From: Sialis fuliginosa
Lineage: Eukaryota; Arthropoda; Insecta; Megaloptera; Sialidae
Assembly: GCA_961205875.1 (NCBI GenBank)
Contig: OY540814.1
Coordinates: forward strand, 12,506,993-12,570,992
Direction: 5' to 3'
DNA length: 64,000 nt
Positions 1 through 12,796 of this stretch are shown here, piece after piece. Both the position numbers and the translations under genes were made by a program. The notes under the pieces were generated by a model that worked only from the letters and a program-made list of their open reading frames with translations, was not told where the DNA came from and searched no databases. The first letter of the stretch is position 1, and every line of letters begins with the position of its first letter.

Positions 1-460
1 ACTTTTATTTTTGAGTTCATTAGTATTTTTATCAATAATTTTCTCTTCAACCTTTGCACCTTTTTGAGGGGTTTTATTTATTGGCAAATCTTTGTCTTTA
101 TCCATCATTTTGTCTTCAACTTTTACATCTTGAACCTTAGTAGGTTTTTGAGGACTTTTATTTTTGAGTTCATTAGTATTTTTATCAATAATTTTCTCTT
201 CAACCTTTGCACCTTTTTGAGGGGTTTTATTTATTGGTAAATCTTTGCCTTTATCCATCATTTTATCTTCAACTTTTACATCTTGAACCTTAGTAGGTTT
301 TTGAGGACTTTTATTTTTGAGTTCATCATTTTTATGTATCATTTTTTCTTCAACTGTTACATCTTGAATCTTTATATTTTTTTGAGGACTTTTATTTTTT
401 AGCAAATCTTTATCTTCAACCATTTTTTTCTCTTCAACGTTTGTAGATTTTTGAGGACTT
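1..460 (-). repeat. In-frame 153-bp coding tandem repeat
   Basis: The string ACTTTTATTTTTGAGTTCAT recurs at 1, 154 and 307, giving an exact 153-bp period; a diverged unit starts near 459. Read on the minus strand each unit is 51 residues made of two related halves of about 25, each with a PQK start and a VEEK/VEDK core followed by Lys/Asp-rich sequence. The first two units are almost identical, so the array expanded recently. It continues past the window edge. Confidence 0.9.
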
Positions 461-3400
461 TTATTTTTAAGTTCATCGTTATTTTTCTGTATCATTTTTT
501 CTTCAACTATTGCATCTTGAATCTTTGTTTCTTTTTGAGGACTTGAATTTTTGATTAGTTCATTATTTGTATTTGCCATTTTCTCTTCAACCTTTACATC
601 TTGTGGTTTTTCATCTTTTTCAGGAGTTTTGTGTGGCATTAATTTTTTTTTTTTATCTTCTACTTCGGCTGCTTTTTTGTCAATAACTTTTGAACGTAAT
701 GAAAGTGTAAATTCACCTTCATTCTGTTGTTTATTTCCATCAATTATATCTTGACATTTTTTATTTTTTTCTGGCGAAACTTTAACTTTATCTTCTGTTA
801 CAGTAGTTTTTTTATCTATAACTTTTGAACACAATGTAAGTGTAAATTTTTCATCATTTTGTTCATTTACTCCTTGATCTTGTTTTAATTTTTCAGGACT
901 TTCAGGAGTTAGTTTTTCTATAACTTTTGACCGCAATGTAAGAGTAAATTCTTCTTCATCATCATCATTTACTTCTATATTACTTTTACCTTTGTCAAGA
1001 CTTTTATTTTTTGGTGAATCTTTATTTTTATCATTTATTTCAGAAATGTTATCAGAGTCATTTTTTTCAACTGTTAATTCTTGCGTGGATATGATTTTTT
1101 CGCTGATTTCTTTCTCAAGACTTTCGATGGTTTGAATAACTTCAGAAATTGACTTAGATGGTTGTTTTCTTTTCTCTAACTCATTACTAGATTTTGTAGA
1201 TGATTGGTCATCAAGTTTTTCCAATACTACAAAAGAATTAATTTTCTTGTCACTGTCCAGCAGTGATGGGCTTTCTTTTTTAGAACTAATCACTGTTTCT
1301 ACAGTTGATGGTTTGGTATTATTTTTTTCATCAGGTTTTTCAGTGTCTAATTTTGGAGATTTATTTTCAATACAAATACTTTCTTTAGTAGATTTTGTAT
1401 CATTTTTGTCTGGCGAATTATTTTGTGAATTTATTTCTGGACCTAATAAGACCACAAAAAATATTCAAATGAAGGTTTTCAATTGAAAAATAATATAAAT
1501 AATAATTTCATGAGGGGTACTAGTCCAGGCTGGCTAGGCTAAAAAGTACCTAAAATATACATTTTTGCATACAGTTTTAATACTTGAGTTATTTAACACA
1601 CTACACAATTTTTATAAAAATTGATTGTTTATAGTAGTTTATACAATTAATTAACTCTGCCTACATAAAAAGAAGCTTATTTTTGTATCTTTTACCGCTT
1701 ACCTCGGAAACTACTGAACCGATTTTAATGCGGTTTTCACCAATAGATAAATAATTATTCAGAGCAGGTTCTTGGATATTATTTTTTAAATATTTCTGGT
1801 TCTATGAAACAATTGAATTTTAATCAACGTACAAACATTTTAATCAACGTAGCGGATAAACAGTTTTTTATTTTTTTCAAAATGGAGGTTGTAGGGAATT
1901 TTGTAACGAATAACTTTTATTTAAAACTTTTTTTTGTATAATACTTATTTAGACTGTTCTTTAGCAAAAAACCAGAAAATTTGAAAAATTTTGCAACTGA
2001 ACCATGGATAACTCCTGTTGCAGACAACCAAAATCGGAGCAAACTTAGGATATTATTCTACACCACTTTTGTAACATATCCTGTAAGTATTAAAACTGTA
2101 CGCAAAAATAATCTGTTTTAGCCTCCACAGCCTGGACTATACAGTTAAATCTATTTTTTTTGCTTTGTTAATTTTAGTATCAGACTATTTGAATAGTGAA
2201 GAATTTTTCAGAACATTTATATTTATAAAACAACTGTTTCGACCACAGAACATTAAATAAATTTTTAATGTTCTGACGAAGTTACAGACATGAGTAGTCG
2301 ACCTACCCAAGCTGTTCTGCAGCTGGTAGGTAAGCAATAGAATTATCATTTCTGTGACAATTTGCAAAATTTGATTCATAATAAACCGCTCTAAAATTAT
2401 AAGAGAACAAAAGTCTTAAATTAATTAAACACAAAAAAATCATGAAAATGTACTTTTGATCACCCTAGGTATATGTAAACTCTTAAGTAAGGCCGTATTT
2501 ACCACAGGTTTAGTCTAGGGGTCTACAGATTCTAAATACGGCACTGCTCTTAAGTTCAATAATTTTAGCAATGATTTAAAATGGCTTTTACTGGGCGAGG
2601 TTAAAGACCCTGAAATGAATTATGGCCCCTAATTCAGTAAATTCGCCACTGTATACTTAATTATATTAATTCTTGATAAATCTAACATCAATTTATAAAA
2701 AACATTTCATATTTCTTACCTTTTGATTGTTCATTAGTATCTAAATTGTTCTCTTCATGTATTTCTTCTAAAGACGGTAATTTCCTTGTTCTTGTACTTT
2801 TCCGAACTAATAAGACATCATCGCTCTTTTCACTTTGAATTGAAGTTTCACTTGAAGTTCTACTTCTGGTACGAGGAGATTTAGGAACTGTAGCTTCACT
2901 CAATAATATTTCTTGCCTGCTTCGTTTTTTTGGAGTGTTATCAGCATTCTCTGATATAACATCTAAAACTTTGTTATCGTGGATAGCAGACAATCTCGCT
3001 GACCTTCGGGACGGTAATGGCGAAGATACTCCTTCTTTTGGTTCAAGACTGGTACTTCTTCGACGGGTTCTTGGAGGTTCTACTGTATAAGCAGGAGCCG
3101 AATTTTCTGGTTCAACAGAATTGGATCTACGTCTTTGAGATCTTGTAACAATTGCTGCATCTAAGGAATATTTTTTAATAAATGTAGCTATGAATAATAT
3201 AATGAACAAAAGTTTTCAATGTTGTCCAGAACAAAAATTGCTGTCAATACATGTTTCAATTTATAATTGCATAATAACTGTGTAAGATTTAGATACATTT
3301 TAAAGCTTAAATTCAATTCAATTAGCCATTACTAAAAATCAGAAATACTTTTTCTTTTTTCTGCGATATTTTTTAATACAATAATAAATTTTCATCTACA

Positions 3401-3537
3401 AAATTATTATTAATTAGTTCAATTCAACATAAATTAAGATTTATAAGTTCAAACATGCATTTTAAAAATGTGTAGTAGGCAAGGTTAAAGAAATAATACA
3501 TACTCTCTGTCATACTTGCTTCTCCCGTTTTCGACAT
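1..3537 (-). CDS. Charged, repeat-containing protein of unknown function (5' part; runs off left edge)
   Basis: Reconstructed coding exons on the minus strand are 3537-3504, 3160-2720 and 1442 to beyond base 1, at least 639 residues. The start is MSKTGEASMTEN; the splice phases (1 then 1) and GT-AG borders agree. Residues about 12-158 are rich in Arg/Ser/Pro (TRSQRRR, PPRTRRRST, RRSARLSA), which looks like a disordered nuclear protein with basic localisation signals and many SP/TP or RxxS sites. Exon 3 is very rich in Lys, Glu, Asp and Asn and near the edge becomes a tandem array with a 153-bp (51-residue) period. I see no enzyme domain, signal peptide or membrane segment. I do not recognise the family; a chromatin- or envelope-associated scaffold is one possibility but is only inference. 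It shares a 538-bp intergenic region with the divergent gene at 4076. Confidence 0.75.
1521..2139. mobile_element. MITE with long terminal inverted repeats, in intron 2 of the gene at 1-3537
   Basis: The left end TAGTCCAGGCTGGCTAGGCT and the right end (reverse complement TAGTCCAGGCTGTGGAGGCT) start arms of about 60 bp that also share a CAGTTTTAATACTT block. Both ends are flanked by TAC, consistent with a short target duplication. No transposase frame is visible. The inside has the motif GAACCGATTTTAATGCGG, common in dispersed insect repeats. It lies within 1443-2719. Confidence 0.8.
2480..2655. mobile_element. Decayed hAT-like fragment
   Basis: An inverted pair, AAGGCCGTATTTACC near 2491 and TAAATACGGCACTG near 2535, plus a CGCCACTG end near 2650 suggest eroded hAT-type termini. 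No clean target duplication was found, so the boundaries are approximate. Confidence 0.35.
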
Positions 3538-4075
3538 TGTGTATAGAAAAATAAGTAAATATGTAAATAAATTAAAAATTAATATTAAACGATAAGCAAT
3601 CTAACGAATTTTCAACAATATATTAAAGCGGTATTCTGCACGTGTTGGATCTTTTTAAACGAATAAATTTTATGTCGGTAATACAGAGTTATAAAATATC
3701 AGCTTGAATAATGTATACTCCGTCAGGTACAAAATAAATCCCAAAATTAAAATGTACTGATCATACAACATTCATTTCAACTTGATCGATCACATTTTGT
3801 ATCTAAAAAATAAACGTACGATCCTATTATTTTTAAATTGCAGAAATCGAATCTATTTTATTAAAATAAAATTATTTTATCTGATACTATCATAAACCGT
3901 AGTACATATGCGTGTCTAAATTTTAGGGGCACCATGTCAATCAGTTGCGAGCAATGGTGAATAGAATATGAACGCCTAAATATAGGCAACGAGTTTGACG
4001 TTGTTGTTAAAACGTTGACTATCCAACTAATTCATAGCAATATTTTTTATGTTTTTCTTAAATTAAATTTTTAAA
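3538..4075. promoter_or_regulatory. Divergent promoter region
   Basis: These 538 bp separate the divergent start codons at 3537 (minus) and 4076 (plus) and must hold at least one 5' leader for each. The segment has a GATCGATCACATTTTG stretch near 3784 and E-box-like CACGTG near 3638. No TATA box can be picked out of the AT-rich background. Confidence 0.5.
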
Positions 4076-7000
4076 ATGTTATTATTAAAGCAACATAAAA
4101 GTTTTTTAGTGTTTTTCATCATGTTTTTTGGAGTAAATACAGGTAACGATTTTTATGGAACAATATTTTTTTAGCCATACTTATTTATTTTAATATGTAA
4201 AATTTATTAGGAATTGCAAATAATATATGATTGTAAATTAAAATATTAATAATTTAAATTTAAAAAATCATTGAAACTTGATATAAATGATATATTGTTT
4301 ATACATATACATGTTATAGCATAAATTTTGTAGCATGTGTACTTGTTATATCAATCAATACTGCAATTTACCTTTTGTTGTTTAATATTTTTATTGATAT
4401 TAATAAATACATGTAAATAATTATTTTCAAGCTTTCCAAGCGGCTGCTGATGAGATCAATCAAGTAAGTCAATTTATTTTAAATAAATATAAATTATAAT
4501 TTACTAAAAATTAAATTTTAATACTCATAAAAATATTTTTTATATTAATAAAATATTATTTTTTCCTATTTATACATAGCGACTTGAAGTAATTAACATT
4601 AACATGAAAAGTTTATATAAACATTCTGTGAAATAACTAAACTTTTTATGAAATGATGTATTATTTCAAGTGACTATATATATATATTTATTATTTCATC
4701 GAATTGAGCAACATATATATTCATCAAAGGCAGCAAAATCGACTATAAAAGACTGTAAAACAATCTTATAGTTATTTTTCAAAATATAGATGATACAACC
4801 TTGTCGGGGGCACAAGTAACCCTAGCTGAGCTTTAATAAATATATATGTATACATTTTCTTTTAACTAGTGTCAGAACTAAAGGGGGGGGGGGTAAATAG
4901 GGTAACTTCCCCTCCCATTTTAACCCCCAAAAAGATGATATAATAATAGGTATAAATATTTTAAAAACTGTAAATATTAAATTAATTCTACGTCTCCTGA
5001 TTGAATTGAATAATTTATATTTATAATATATAAATTGAGAGGAGGGGGTGTAGTGTAATAATTTGAACAAGAATTAAAAGTTTGTGATTCACTACAACAT
5101 AAAATATATTAATGAAAATACCATAATCTATTAAAATTATAATATTCCAAAAAAATCCATTAATATAAAATATTACCTAATATTTCATCATAATGAATAA
5201 TGTAAATTATTGAATATAATTTTTATTAGTAATACAACAGTGCATAATACAAAGTTCTATAACAAGAACATATTAAAAAGTTAAATATTTTGAATAATTG
5301 AATTAAAAAGTCCTACAGCTAAATCTGGGTTTTTTAATATCGTAAAATCAAAAAACATAAAGCTAAATTTTTACAATACATTCAACATGACAAAAGAATA
5401 TGTAATACATCATTCTGTAACTTGATCTAACTCTTTTTATTCTCTTTATTCCCTTCCCCACTTTAATCAAGCATTCAGCTTTTTATGTCTTTTATATGTT
5501 TCTCTGATTGAGTTAATCATTGATTTCATTCTACTCTCTTTTATTCTATATTCTTTACCATTTTATGAACACTTGATTGATTAGATGTTAATCCAATGTC
5601 TTCAATAAATCAAATGACTGAAATCTAATTTGCACTGAGAGCATTATCATATACTTTGCATAAAATGCGTATTTTAAAATTAAATAATTAATGCAGTTAC
5701 ATACCTATTTTTTTTTTATTAATAAAAAAAGGACAAAAACTTTTTTATGGAGAAAAGTTATTAAATTAAAGTTAAAGCAATTAAATCTTCTTTTCGTCAA
5801 TTTTCTAATTTTGATATTAGATTGAAGATTATAGGTACCTTCCGAAACTGAAACTGTGTACGCAATAATTATAAATATTGACCTACAAAACCAAAACCCT
5901 ATCTGAAATAATTATTTTGGATATTTTCTTACTCATTGCTTAAGACCAGAGACACAAACTGAGGGCAAAAATAAATACTAAATAATAAAAATCTGTATCC
6001 GAAACTGAAACCAAGAAAAATAAATATCTGTATCTGTAACCGTAACTAACATATCATATCATTAAATACTCTATTACTTATATTTAAAATCCTGTTTCTT
6101 GATCAATTAAAATCACTTGGTCTGATGTAATCATTTCTCTGATATATAAGTATAAAGACATCAAATTAATAAAATATTTATTTTTAGCAGCAAAATATGA
6201 CATTTATTAACTCAGCCGAAGACCAAAGTCTTGAATCACATGAAGCAATGCAGCAAAGTAGTGTTCTTGAAGAGCCCAGAGCTCTTCCATCTGAATATAA
6301 ACAACCCGAACCTTACAACAGGTAGTATATAGAAAAATGTTCGGAATATTTATTATTAGATTTTTTGTCTATAGATTAAAGTTGTCATATATATCTAGTT
6401 TAGATTGGAATAGTTATGTTTTCACAGGTAATATCCCATTGCCTCAGAATGTACGGTGAAATATCAGTTTTTTTAATAACTCACAGTTATAATAGAATTT
6501 TAAATTTTTTATTTATTTACATTGATTTATATTTTAACAGGCAGAACAATTTCATGGGGGGTAAACTAGTAATTGAAGAAAATGAACCGCCCGTTCAAGA
6601 GGAAGAAGAAGAAGAAGAAATACAATCAGGTCTGGAACCTACACCATCAATGAGAAGAACTGTTCGAAGCATAAATACACAAAATGTATGATATGTTTTT
6701 ATTTATTTAATAATTATAAGTTTGAGGAAGGTAACCCAACCTAATAACAATGTTGTTTATTTTTGCAAATCTGCCTCTCGCGTATTATATTAGTAACAAA
6801 TTGTTAACGGAGACTATTAAATAATTGTTTTTTTATTTTGCAAGGATCCTGATCCAAAAGCAAGTGAATCATTATTAGAATTATTAATAACAATTGCTGG
6901 ACAACCCGAAAGATGGAATAGTTTAATAAGTATGTTTCATATTTTTGTGTTAAATATTATTGATTCTTATGAATATTTATTACTTATTTTTAGAATATGT

Positions 7001-8661
7001 TAATATGGTGTTACAATCTCCGGTTGAATTAAGTCCAGAATTTATAAAAGAGTTAAATCAAACAAACAAATTAAATACTCTAAATAATATTCCGCCTAAT
7101 GAGAAAGTGCATGAAAACGATATAAATAATAAAAAAGATAAATACGATACTAATATTAAACACATGATTATATATCTTCAAAATAAAGCTAATCAAAATA
7201 AAACAAAACAAGATAATTACGAAACTGAGATTTTACAGTCATTTATAAAATTGAATGAAAGTTTAAAATCAAATAACGAAGAAAATCAATTAAAACTATT
7301 ACCTGAAGGTAATAATCCAGAAATATATAAAAAGGAATTGTTAAATTTAGAAAACTTGAAAGATAACCAACTTTCAAAAGAATATATATCATATGATATT
7401 TCTGAAAAGAGAAACGACATTACATATAATAGTACCGACATTGAAAAACCACAAATTATTAAAGAAGATACAATAACAAAATTGGAGATTGAAGATATTG
7501 ATTATGTTAACGAAACAGATTTTATAACTGAAAGTGATATAAAAAAATCAAATACTACAGAAGGTGAAAGAAAGATTCTCACAGAAGCTGAAGAAATCTT
7601 ACAAACAAAAATAAACAACGACGAAAAATATCTTAGAGATTATGAATCTAAATATGATGACCATAATATCCAGAATTCAAAATTTAACAGTCAAGATTTC
7701 ATTGAAGAACTCCACAGATTAAATGAAATGAACCGTGAAAATATTAGAAACGATTACAAAAGCATTAAAGAATATGAATCAAAGTTTTATGTTAAAAATA
7801 AAATGTATAATAATTCTGATATCATAAATCAAACAGTAGATGACATAACAAGACATCATTTGAAACGGTTTGATATCAACAATAACTTTAAGAAACATTT
7901 ATATAAACTTGATGATGAACGGACATATCAAAATGAATGGGAAGAATATAATTTCAAAGAAGAAAATAAAGACCTCATGAATAAGCTTGAAAACGATGAT
8001 AATTTTAATACAGTCAGTACAGAAGATTTACAGAGCAAACTATTGAAACAAGAAACAACAGAAAAACCTGTAGAAATAACAAAATCTCGGAAAGATTCTT
8101 TTGCTTTCCGGCGTGTTACTTTAGGGCCTGAATTTGATAAAACCAGAGCACGAAATGCTTATATTGCAGTTTCAGTAATAGCTCCAACAATGAGGAAGTA
8201 CTACAAGTAAGTTATTGATAATATATTTATTACAATACAGGCTGCCCAAAAAATCCACTACCACAGATCAAATGATAAAATTTAATGTTTTCTGATGAGT
8301 CTAATTTATACATGGCAAGTCAACAAATAGGCCTCAGGAGAACTCGCATTGGTAGGATCCCTACAAAGGCATAACATTAGCCCATAGTTTTTCGATTTGA
8401 CCTGGGATTTTTCAGACACTCTGTACATATACTTATCTTTTCATTGATAGATTTGTTTAAATGAAATTGTTTATTTAATTTTGTTTTAGATCACAAAAAG
8501 ACAAAATGCAGGAAACAGTTGATATTCTTGAAGATGAGCTTCTGAATTTAAAACCATGGAACCATAGAGATAATTTAAACCACATGCAAACACTTCGTAC
8601 AAAATGGCACTTAGTAGATAACAACACTGAAAACACAAAAAGAAATTCACCGCGTGATTAA
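4076..8661 (+). CDS. Predicted secreted acidic protein, 614 residues, unknown function
   Basis: Exons are 4076-4142, 4432-4463, 6191-6321, 6541-6685, 6845-6929, 6994-8206 and 8490-8661; all have GT-AG borders and matching phases. The first exon gives a hydrophobic N-terminus (SFLVFFIMFFGV) that looks like a signal peptide, probably cut near residue 22. Then come an acidic run (six or more Glu) near residue 95, a short hydrophobic helix-like stretch (SLLELLITIAG) in exon 5 and a long exon 6 extremely rich in Asn, Lys, Glu and Asp with imperfect internal duplication (YESKYDDHN and YESKFYVKN). The last exon is basic. I do not recognise the family. A secretory or tissue-specific structural product is possible, but the Asn/Lys richness may just reflect base composition. 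An AATAAA lies at 8700-8705. Confidence 0.8.
8238..8427. mobile_element. Short TIR element in the last intron of the gene at 4076-8661
   Basis: The left end TACAGGCTGCCCAAAAAATCC matches, imperfectly, the reverse complement of the right end (TACAGAGTGTCTGAAAAATC). The length, about 190 bp, and the ACAGGGTGTCC-like termini match other short elements in the window, for example 44093-44541 and 62925-63116. No coding capacity. Confidence 0.55.
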
Positions 8662-11122
8662 AGCAGCTGTATCATAGAAACAAGTAGCGCATATCAGTAA
8701 ATAAATACATATATTATTTTTATTACTAGTATAAACATCACACAAACCATATTACTTACAGCAAACGTACTATGGATTCTCATTATTTAATGTTGATATA
8801 AATAATAAATAGGGTTCATGTAGCCTTTATAAAATTCATACAAATTGTGTTTATTTCAATGGTTAGGAAATTGTTTCTGTCTGAAAGAGTAATTAAATTT
8901 CTCTATTTATAATAAACATTACCAATTGCGGATTGTTTTAATTTGCTTAGCTTCCTACTATTTGAAATTTATTAAATTAAAAACTAAATAAAAAAAATAA
9001 TACACTGTTTTGTTATGAAATGAGAGTTCATAGTTTTTAGTTTAAGAATATTAAGAACTATCATAGGAATATAACTTGGGTTTAACGGATATGGTTTATT
9101 TCCAGAAATATATATTATACATAGAAAATAAATGATATTTATAATAAATAGTTTGTATTTATAAAGTAAAAGCAAGTTTGATTTTTAGAAATGTGAATTT
9201 GTATAAAGTACTTTTTTCATTTAAAATTATGAAAGGTAACAAGAAAGCAATTGAATATAATTTAAATTCGAATAAGCATGTTTAAGTACAATATTTACCT
9301 AAAAATCGTAACAATAATTTATTTCTATTTTGCGTTACGTTACTAATTTTTAAAATAGGACTCACGCTGTTATTTTCATAGATATATATGCAGAATATTC
9401 GCTTCTCTTTGTAGATATCTGAATATCATTAAAGAATATATAATATGAGAATTGTATCAAAATTAACGTCTTCTATCCTATACGAAATTTTGTTTTCTCA
9501 AATACTAATTTTCTGTATTGTCAAATATGAATAAATACAAAACGCCATTTTCAAGTACATGTTAAAATGTGGCTAGGGCAGTTAAGAAGGCATTAATTTT
9601 GGTATAAAATAATTTTAATATTTTTTTGCAAAGAATGTTATAATTAACAAAAAAAAACATTATCTAGTAACCTAAGTACAATAAGTCGAGAACCAAAAAT
9701 GATAAAAATTCATGTATTTTTTTGAAAAAAATATTTTACCGGTCTGCAGCTTTCATATTTAATTTTTATTCTTTTTTAATATCAGTCGGTAATCTGCAGA
9801 CAATAAAGCATGTAATAAATGTTATAAATAAAATTGTAAAAATATAGAAATAAATTTAATAAAAATTATACATACGATGCTTATACGTATTATATTATAA
9901 TATACATACCTTTACATCTCTGTCACAGATAGCTGGGGATACACATCTCTACAAGACATCCGTACATACTTGTGGTATTTTTTAATTTACCTTAAATTAA
10001 TTTTATTGTTTTCTTCTTTGTTGATATGAATGTAATCAAACAAATTTAACCGCAGTTTAAAATTAAAAACACTATTTTAATTTTTGGTAAAACAAAGAGA
10101 ATACCTCTAAATAAAAAAAAATTCATTAATAGTAAGTTATTATTGTGATAAATAAGAAAAGAAATAAAATATAAACACACGGTTTTGATTTTTAATTCCC
10201 TTTCCCTATTTTTCTTTGATTGTTTAAATAACAATTATGTATATGCAAAATATTAATATATTTTTTAAGGTTACCAAATATTACAGTAGAACAAAAAAAC
10301 GATATTTTATTCAGTTTTTTGTCAACATTTTTTAAATTTACTTCATTATTTAGTCAAACATATACAAATATAGATATACAAATTTGGAAAAGACAAGACA
10401 AAAATCTTTTTTACACCTAGGCACGTGGGGTATCAAAATGCAAATCTGTCAATAGAATTTGACTGGAAAGAACTTCAAACAATTCATGTACTTATTGTTA
10501 GTAGGCAACTACCGAACCGTGTATGTCTTGACCGATTTTTTAAATAGTACCAAAAACCATTGATTTTAATATAGCAAATAAAACTATTCATTTGTTAAAA
10601 TGTTTATTTACTTTTTAAAATATTTCTACACAGTAAATAATATAACTTAAAAGAATATATTCTATTAGATTCCAAAACCTTTATATATAGATAATAAATT
10701 TAAATACATATTCATACATACATATATTAATTCAAAACAACTATACTTTTGTTTATTTTTTATATATGAACTAAAATTAAACTGAAATGTTTATATTTTT
10801 TATGAAACTCGTTTTAAATTTATACTAAAAATAAAAATTATCACATTAAAAAAATATTTGTTCATGATTAAGAAAAATTTCACAGAAAAAAATAATAACC
10901 CCTATTAGCCTGATTTTCACCAAAACAAACACCTTGAGAAACAAATTTTTATTCGTTGCAATTATTTTTGATACATCATCAAGAATGATTGGAAAATATG
11001 AAACAAAAAATATTAATCAGACTAAATATGGGTATTTTTCGACAACAAATGGCAAAATGAATGAAAGTATCAACTACTATATACAAATAAAATAGTCTAA
11101 TCTCAAAGTGCAACATACTATT
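8662..11122. other. Intergenic, no gene seen
   Basis: AT-rich sequence between the 3' ends of two convergent genes. It includes the probable poly(A) signals for the plus-strand gene (8700) and for GPS2 (TTTATT at 10948-10953, read on the minus strand), plus one dispersed-repeat fragment near 10418-10545. Small open frames here have no recognisable motif. Confidence 0.7.
10418..10545 (+). repeat. Dispersed repeat fragment, copy 1
   Basis: The block TAGGCACGTGGGGTATCAAA and the later TGTCTTGACCGA block reappear in the same order at 33858-34025. The type of element cannot be told from this piece. Confidence 0.6.
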
Positions 11123-12796
11123 TTACTCCCTAGAATGAGGTGGAGGGTATCCTTGCATCGGAGCTCCAGAGTACATCGGTCTAGCTGGCGGAGGTCCTCC
11201 GGTATTATATATACTGCTCTGTGGCTGTGTTGGATATTGCGCAACTGATTGGCTTCGTACTGGATAACCAGCAGTTATGCTACCTGTTTTTGATACCTGA
11301 ATAACACAGTTATTATTTTATTATATAGAGAACGTTTGTGTGTGGGATGTGGTACAGAATGAGATACATGTCCGAGCAGAGAAAAGGAACATCAAAAAAC
11401 ATTGTCTACATTCACCAATTTTAAAATATACACAGGTGAACATGATAGTCAAGAAACACTCATTTTCTTCTTGCTTTAAAATTTATCCCATTTAAATATA
11501 TTTTTCCATTATTGAATAATATAATAAATACATAAATTATAATAAATATTTACTGGTTGTGCTGGAGTTATCGGAATAACATGTGTTGGTAACTGGCGTG
11601 ATGCCAATCCATAAGAAGCTCCTGGAGAGTCGTATATCGTAGGCCCTCTCGACGGAGTTCCAGTCTCACCACGGGGTGGATAGTAAACAATAGCTGCACG
11701 TTCTGGTGGAGGCACAGCGTAAAATCCAGCAGCTGCTTGATTACTCGCACCATACTGAGAAGGTTCTATGGATATACAATTCAAATTAAACGATATCTGC
11801 ATTATTAAAATTTCACGTATGACTTACTATTCCATAAAACAGCACGGACAAATTCGTTGCGACGTGAATCTTCTTCTAAAAAGATGATAAATATTAGAAC
11901 TGAATCAAATATACATATATATGTATTTAGTTGTTTAATATAAGCTGGAACTTACTTTTAAACAACATAATACTAGATTATATATAATAAATATTTACTT
12001 TGTGGTTGGTAAGGCTGAGGAGGAGGCGCTGTCTGTAATGGTTTATAAGGTGAATACGTAGACCCGCCTTGTGTGTATGCTAATCCCGGCGGCACAGGAG
12101 GGCCCTGATTTGTAGGACTTGGGCTGCGGCCTCGTTTAGCAGCCATTGGTGTTCCTTTGTAGTTCTGTGGGTGGCCAGGTATTGTACCAAGTTGTTGAGG
12201 TCCACCTGGAGCAGCTCCAGTCAAAAATAACTGTGGGTGCATTCCCGCTGGTCCAATTACTTGAGGCATGTTTACTGTCAGCATCTCACTGAAATTATAC
12301 CAATATTTTGAATTACGACAATGTTATGTTATTATTTTTTAATAATAATACATATTTAAATATTATAAAATAATGTAATTCATACTTATTTTCTTTAACA
12401 AGTCTCTTTCTGTTATTGTCTTCGTGTAGAACCTTTTTCAATTGACGAAACAACTGATGTTTTTCTTCCTTTAACTGGGCGAGCTGAGTTTCTAGGGCAC
12501 TTACTTGCTCACGTGTTTCACCTAAAGTCATAACATCTTGGCGTTCTCGTTCACGCCGCTGCCTCTCCTCTTCAATCTACATAAATATTGATTTATAAAT
12601 ATACAAGATAAATATACAGGGATGTAAAACAATATACCTCTGCTTCATGTTCCTGTCGTTTGCGAGCTCTTTCTCGTAAAATATGCGCTTTCAATGCGAC
12701 CCACATACGATCTGTTCGTGGGGCATTGTTTTCAGTCTCAGTTGGTTCAGTTGTGGTGGTGCCATTTATACTACTCTCTGATACTGCCGTAGGCAT
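11123..12796 (-). CDS. Gps2: G protein pathway suppressor 2 (GPS2) homologue
   Basis: Minus-strand exons 12796-12638, 12576-12386, 12288-11999, 11875-11828, 11765-11554 and 11296-11123 give 357 residues; all six fit in phase with GT-AG borders. Residues about 34-116 form an Arg/Glu-rich coiled coil containing EEKHQLFRQLKKVLHED, the signature of GPS2, which is a subunit of the NCoR/SMRT-HDAC3 corepressor complex and binds it through this N-terminal helix. The rest is low-complexity Pro/Gly/Gln/Tyr sequence (PPVPPGLAYTQGG, QYPTQPQSS), again typical of GPS2, with a basic KRGRSPSP motif that could be a nuclear signal or phosphosite. Length is close to vertebrate GPS2. The role inferred is nuclear corepression and control of JNK/nuclear-receptor transcription. 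It is divergent from kayak, itself a JNK-pathway target gene in flies. Confidence 0.9.

Noticed and set aside
1-460. Regular direct repeats resembling a CRISPR array
   Set aside because: The 153-bp units are contiguous, in frame, and have no unique spacers; they lie in an exon of a eukaryotic gene.
4884-4892. Long homopolymer G/C tracts here and at 20214, 25153, 25413, 36387 and 40390
   Set aside because: Simple mononucleotide runs, most likely slippage products; those at 25153 and 25413 are accounted for by the hAT MITE.
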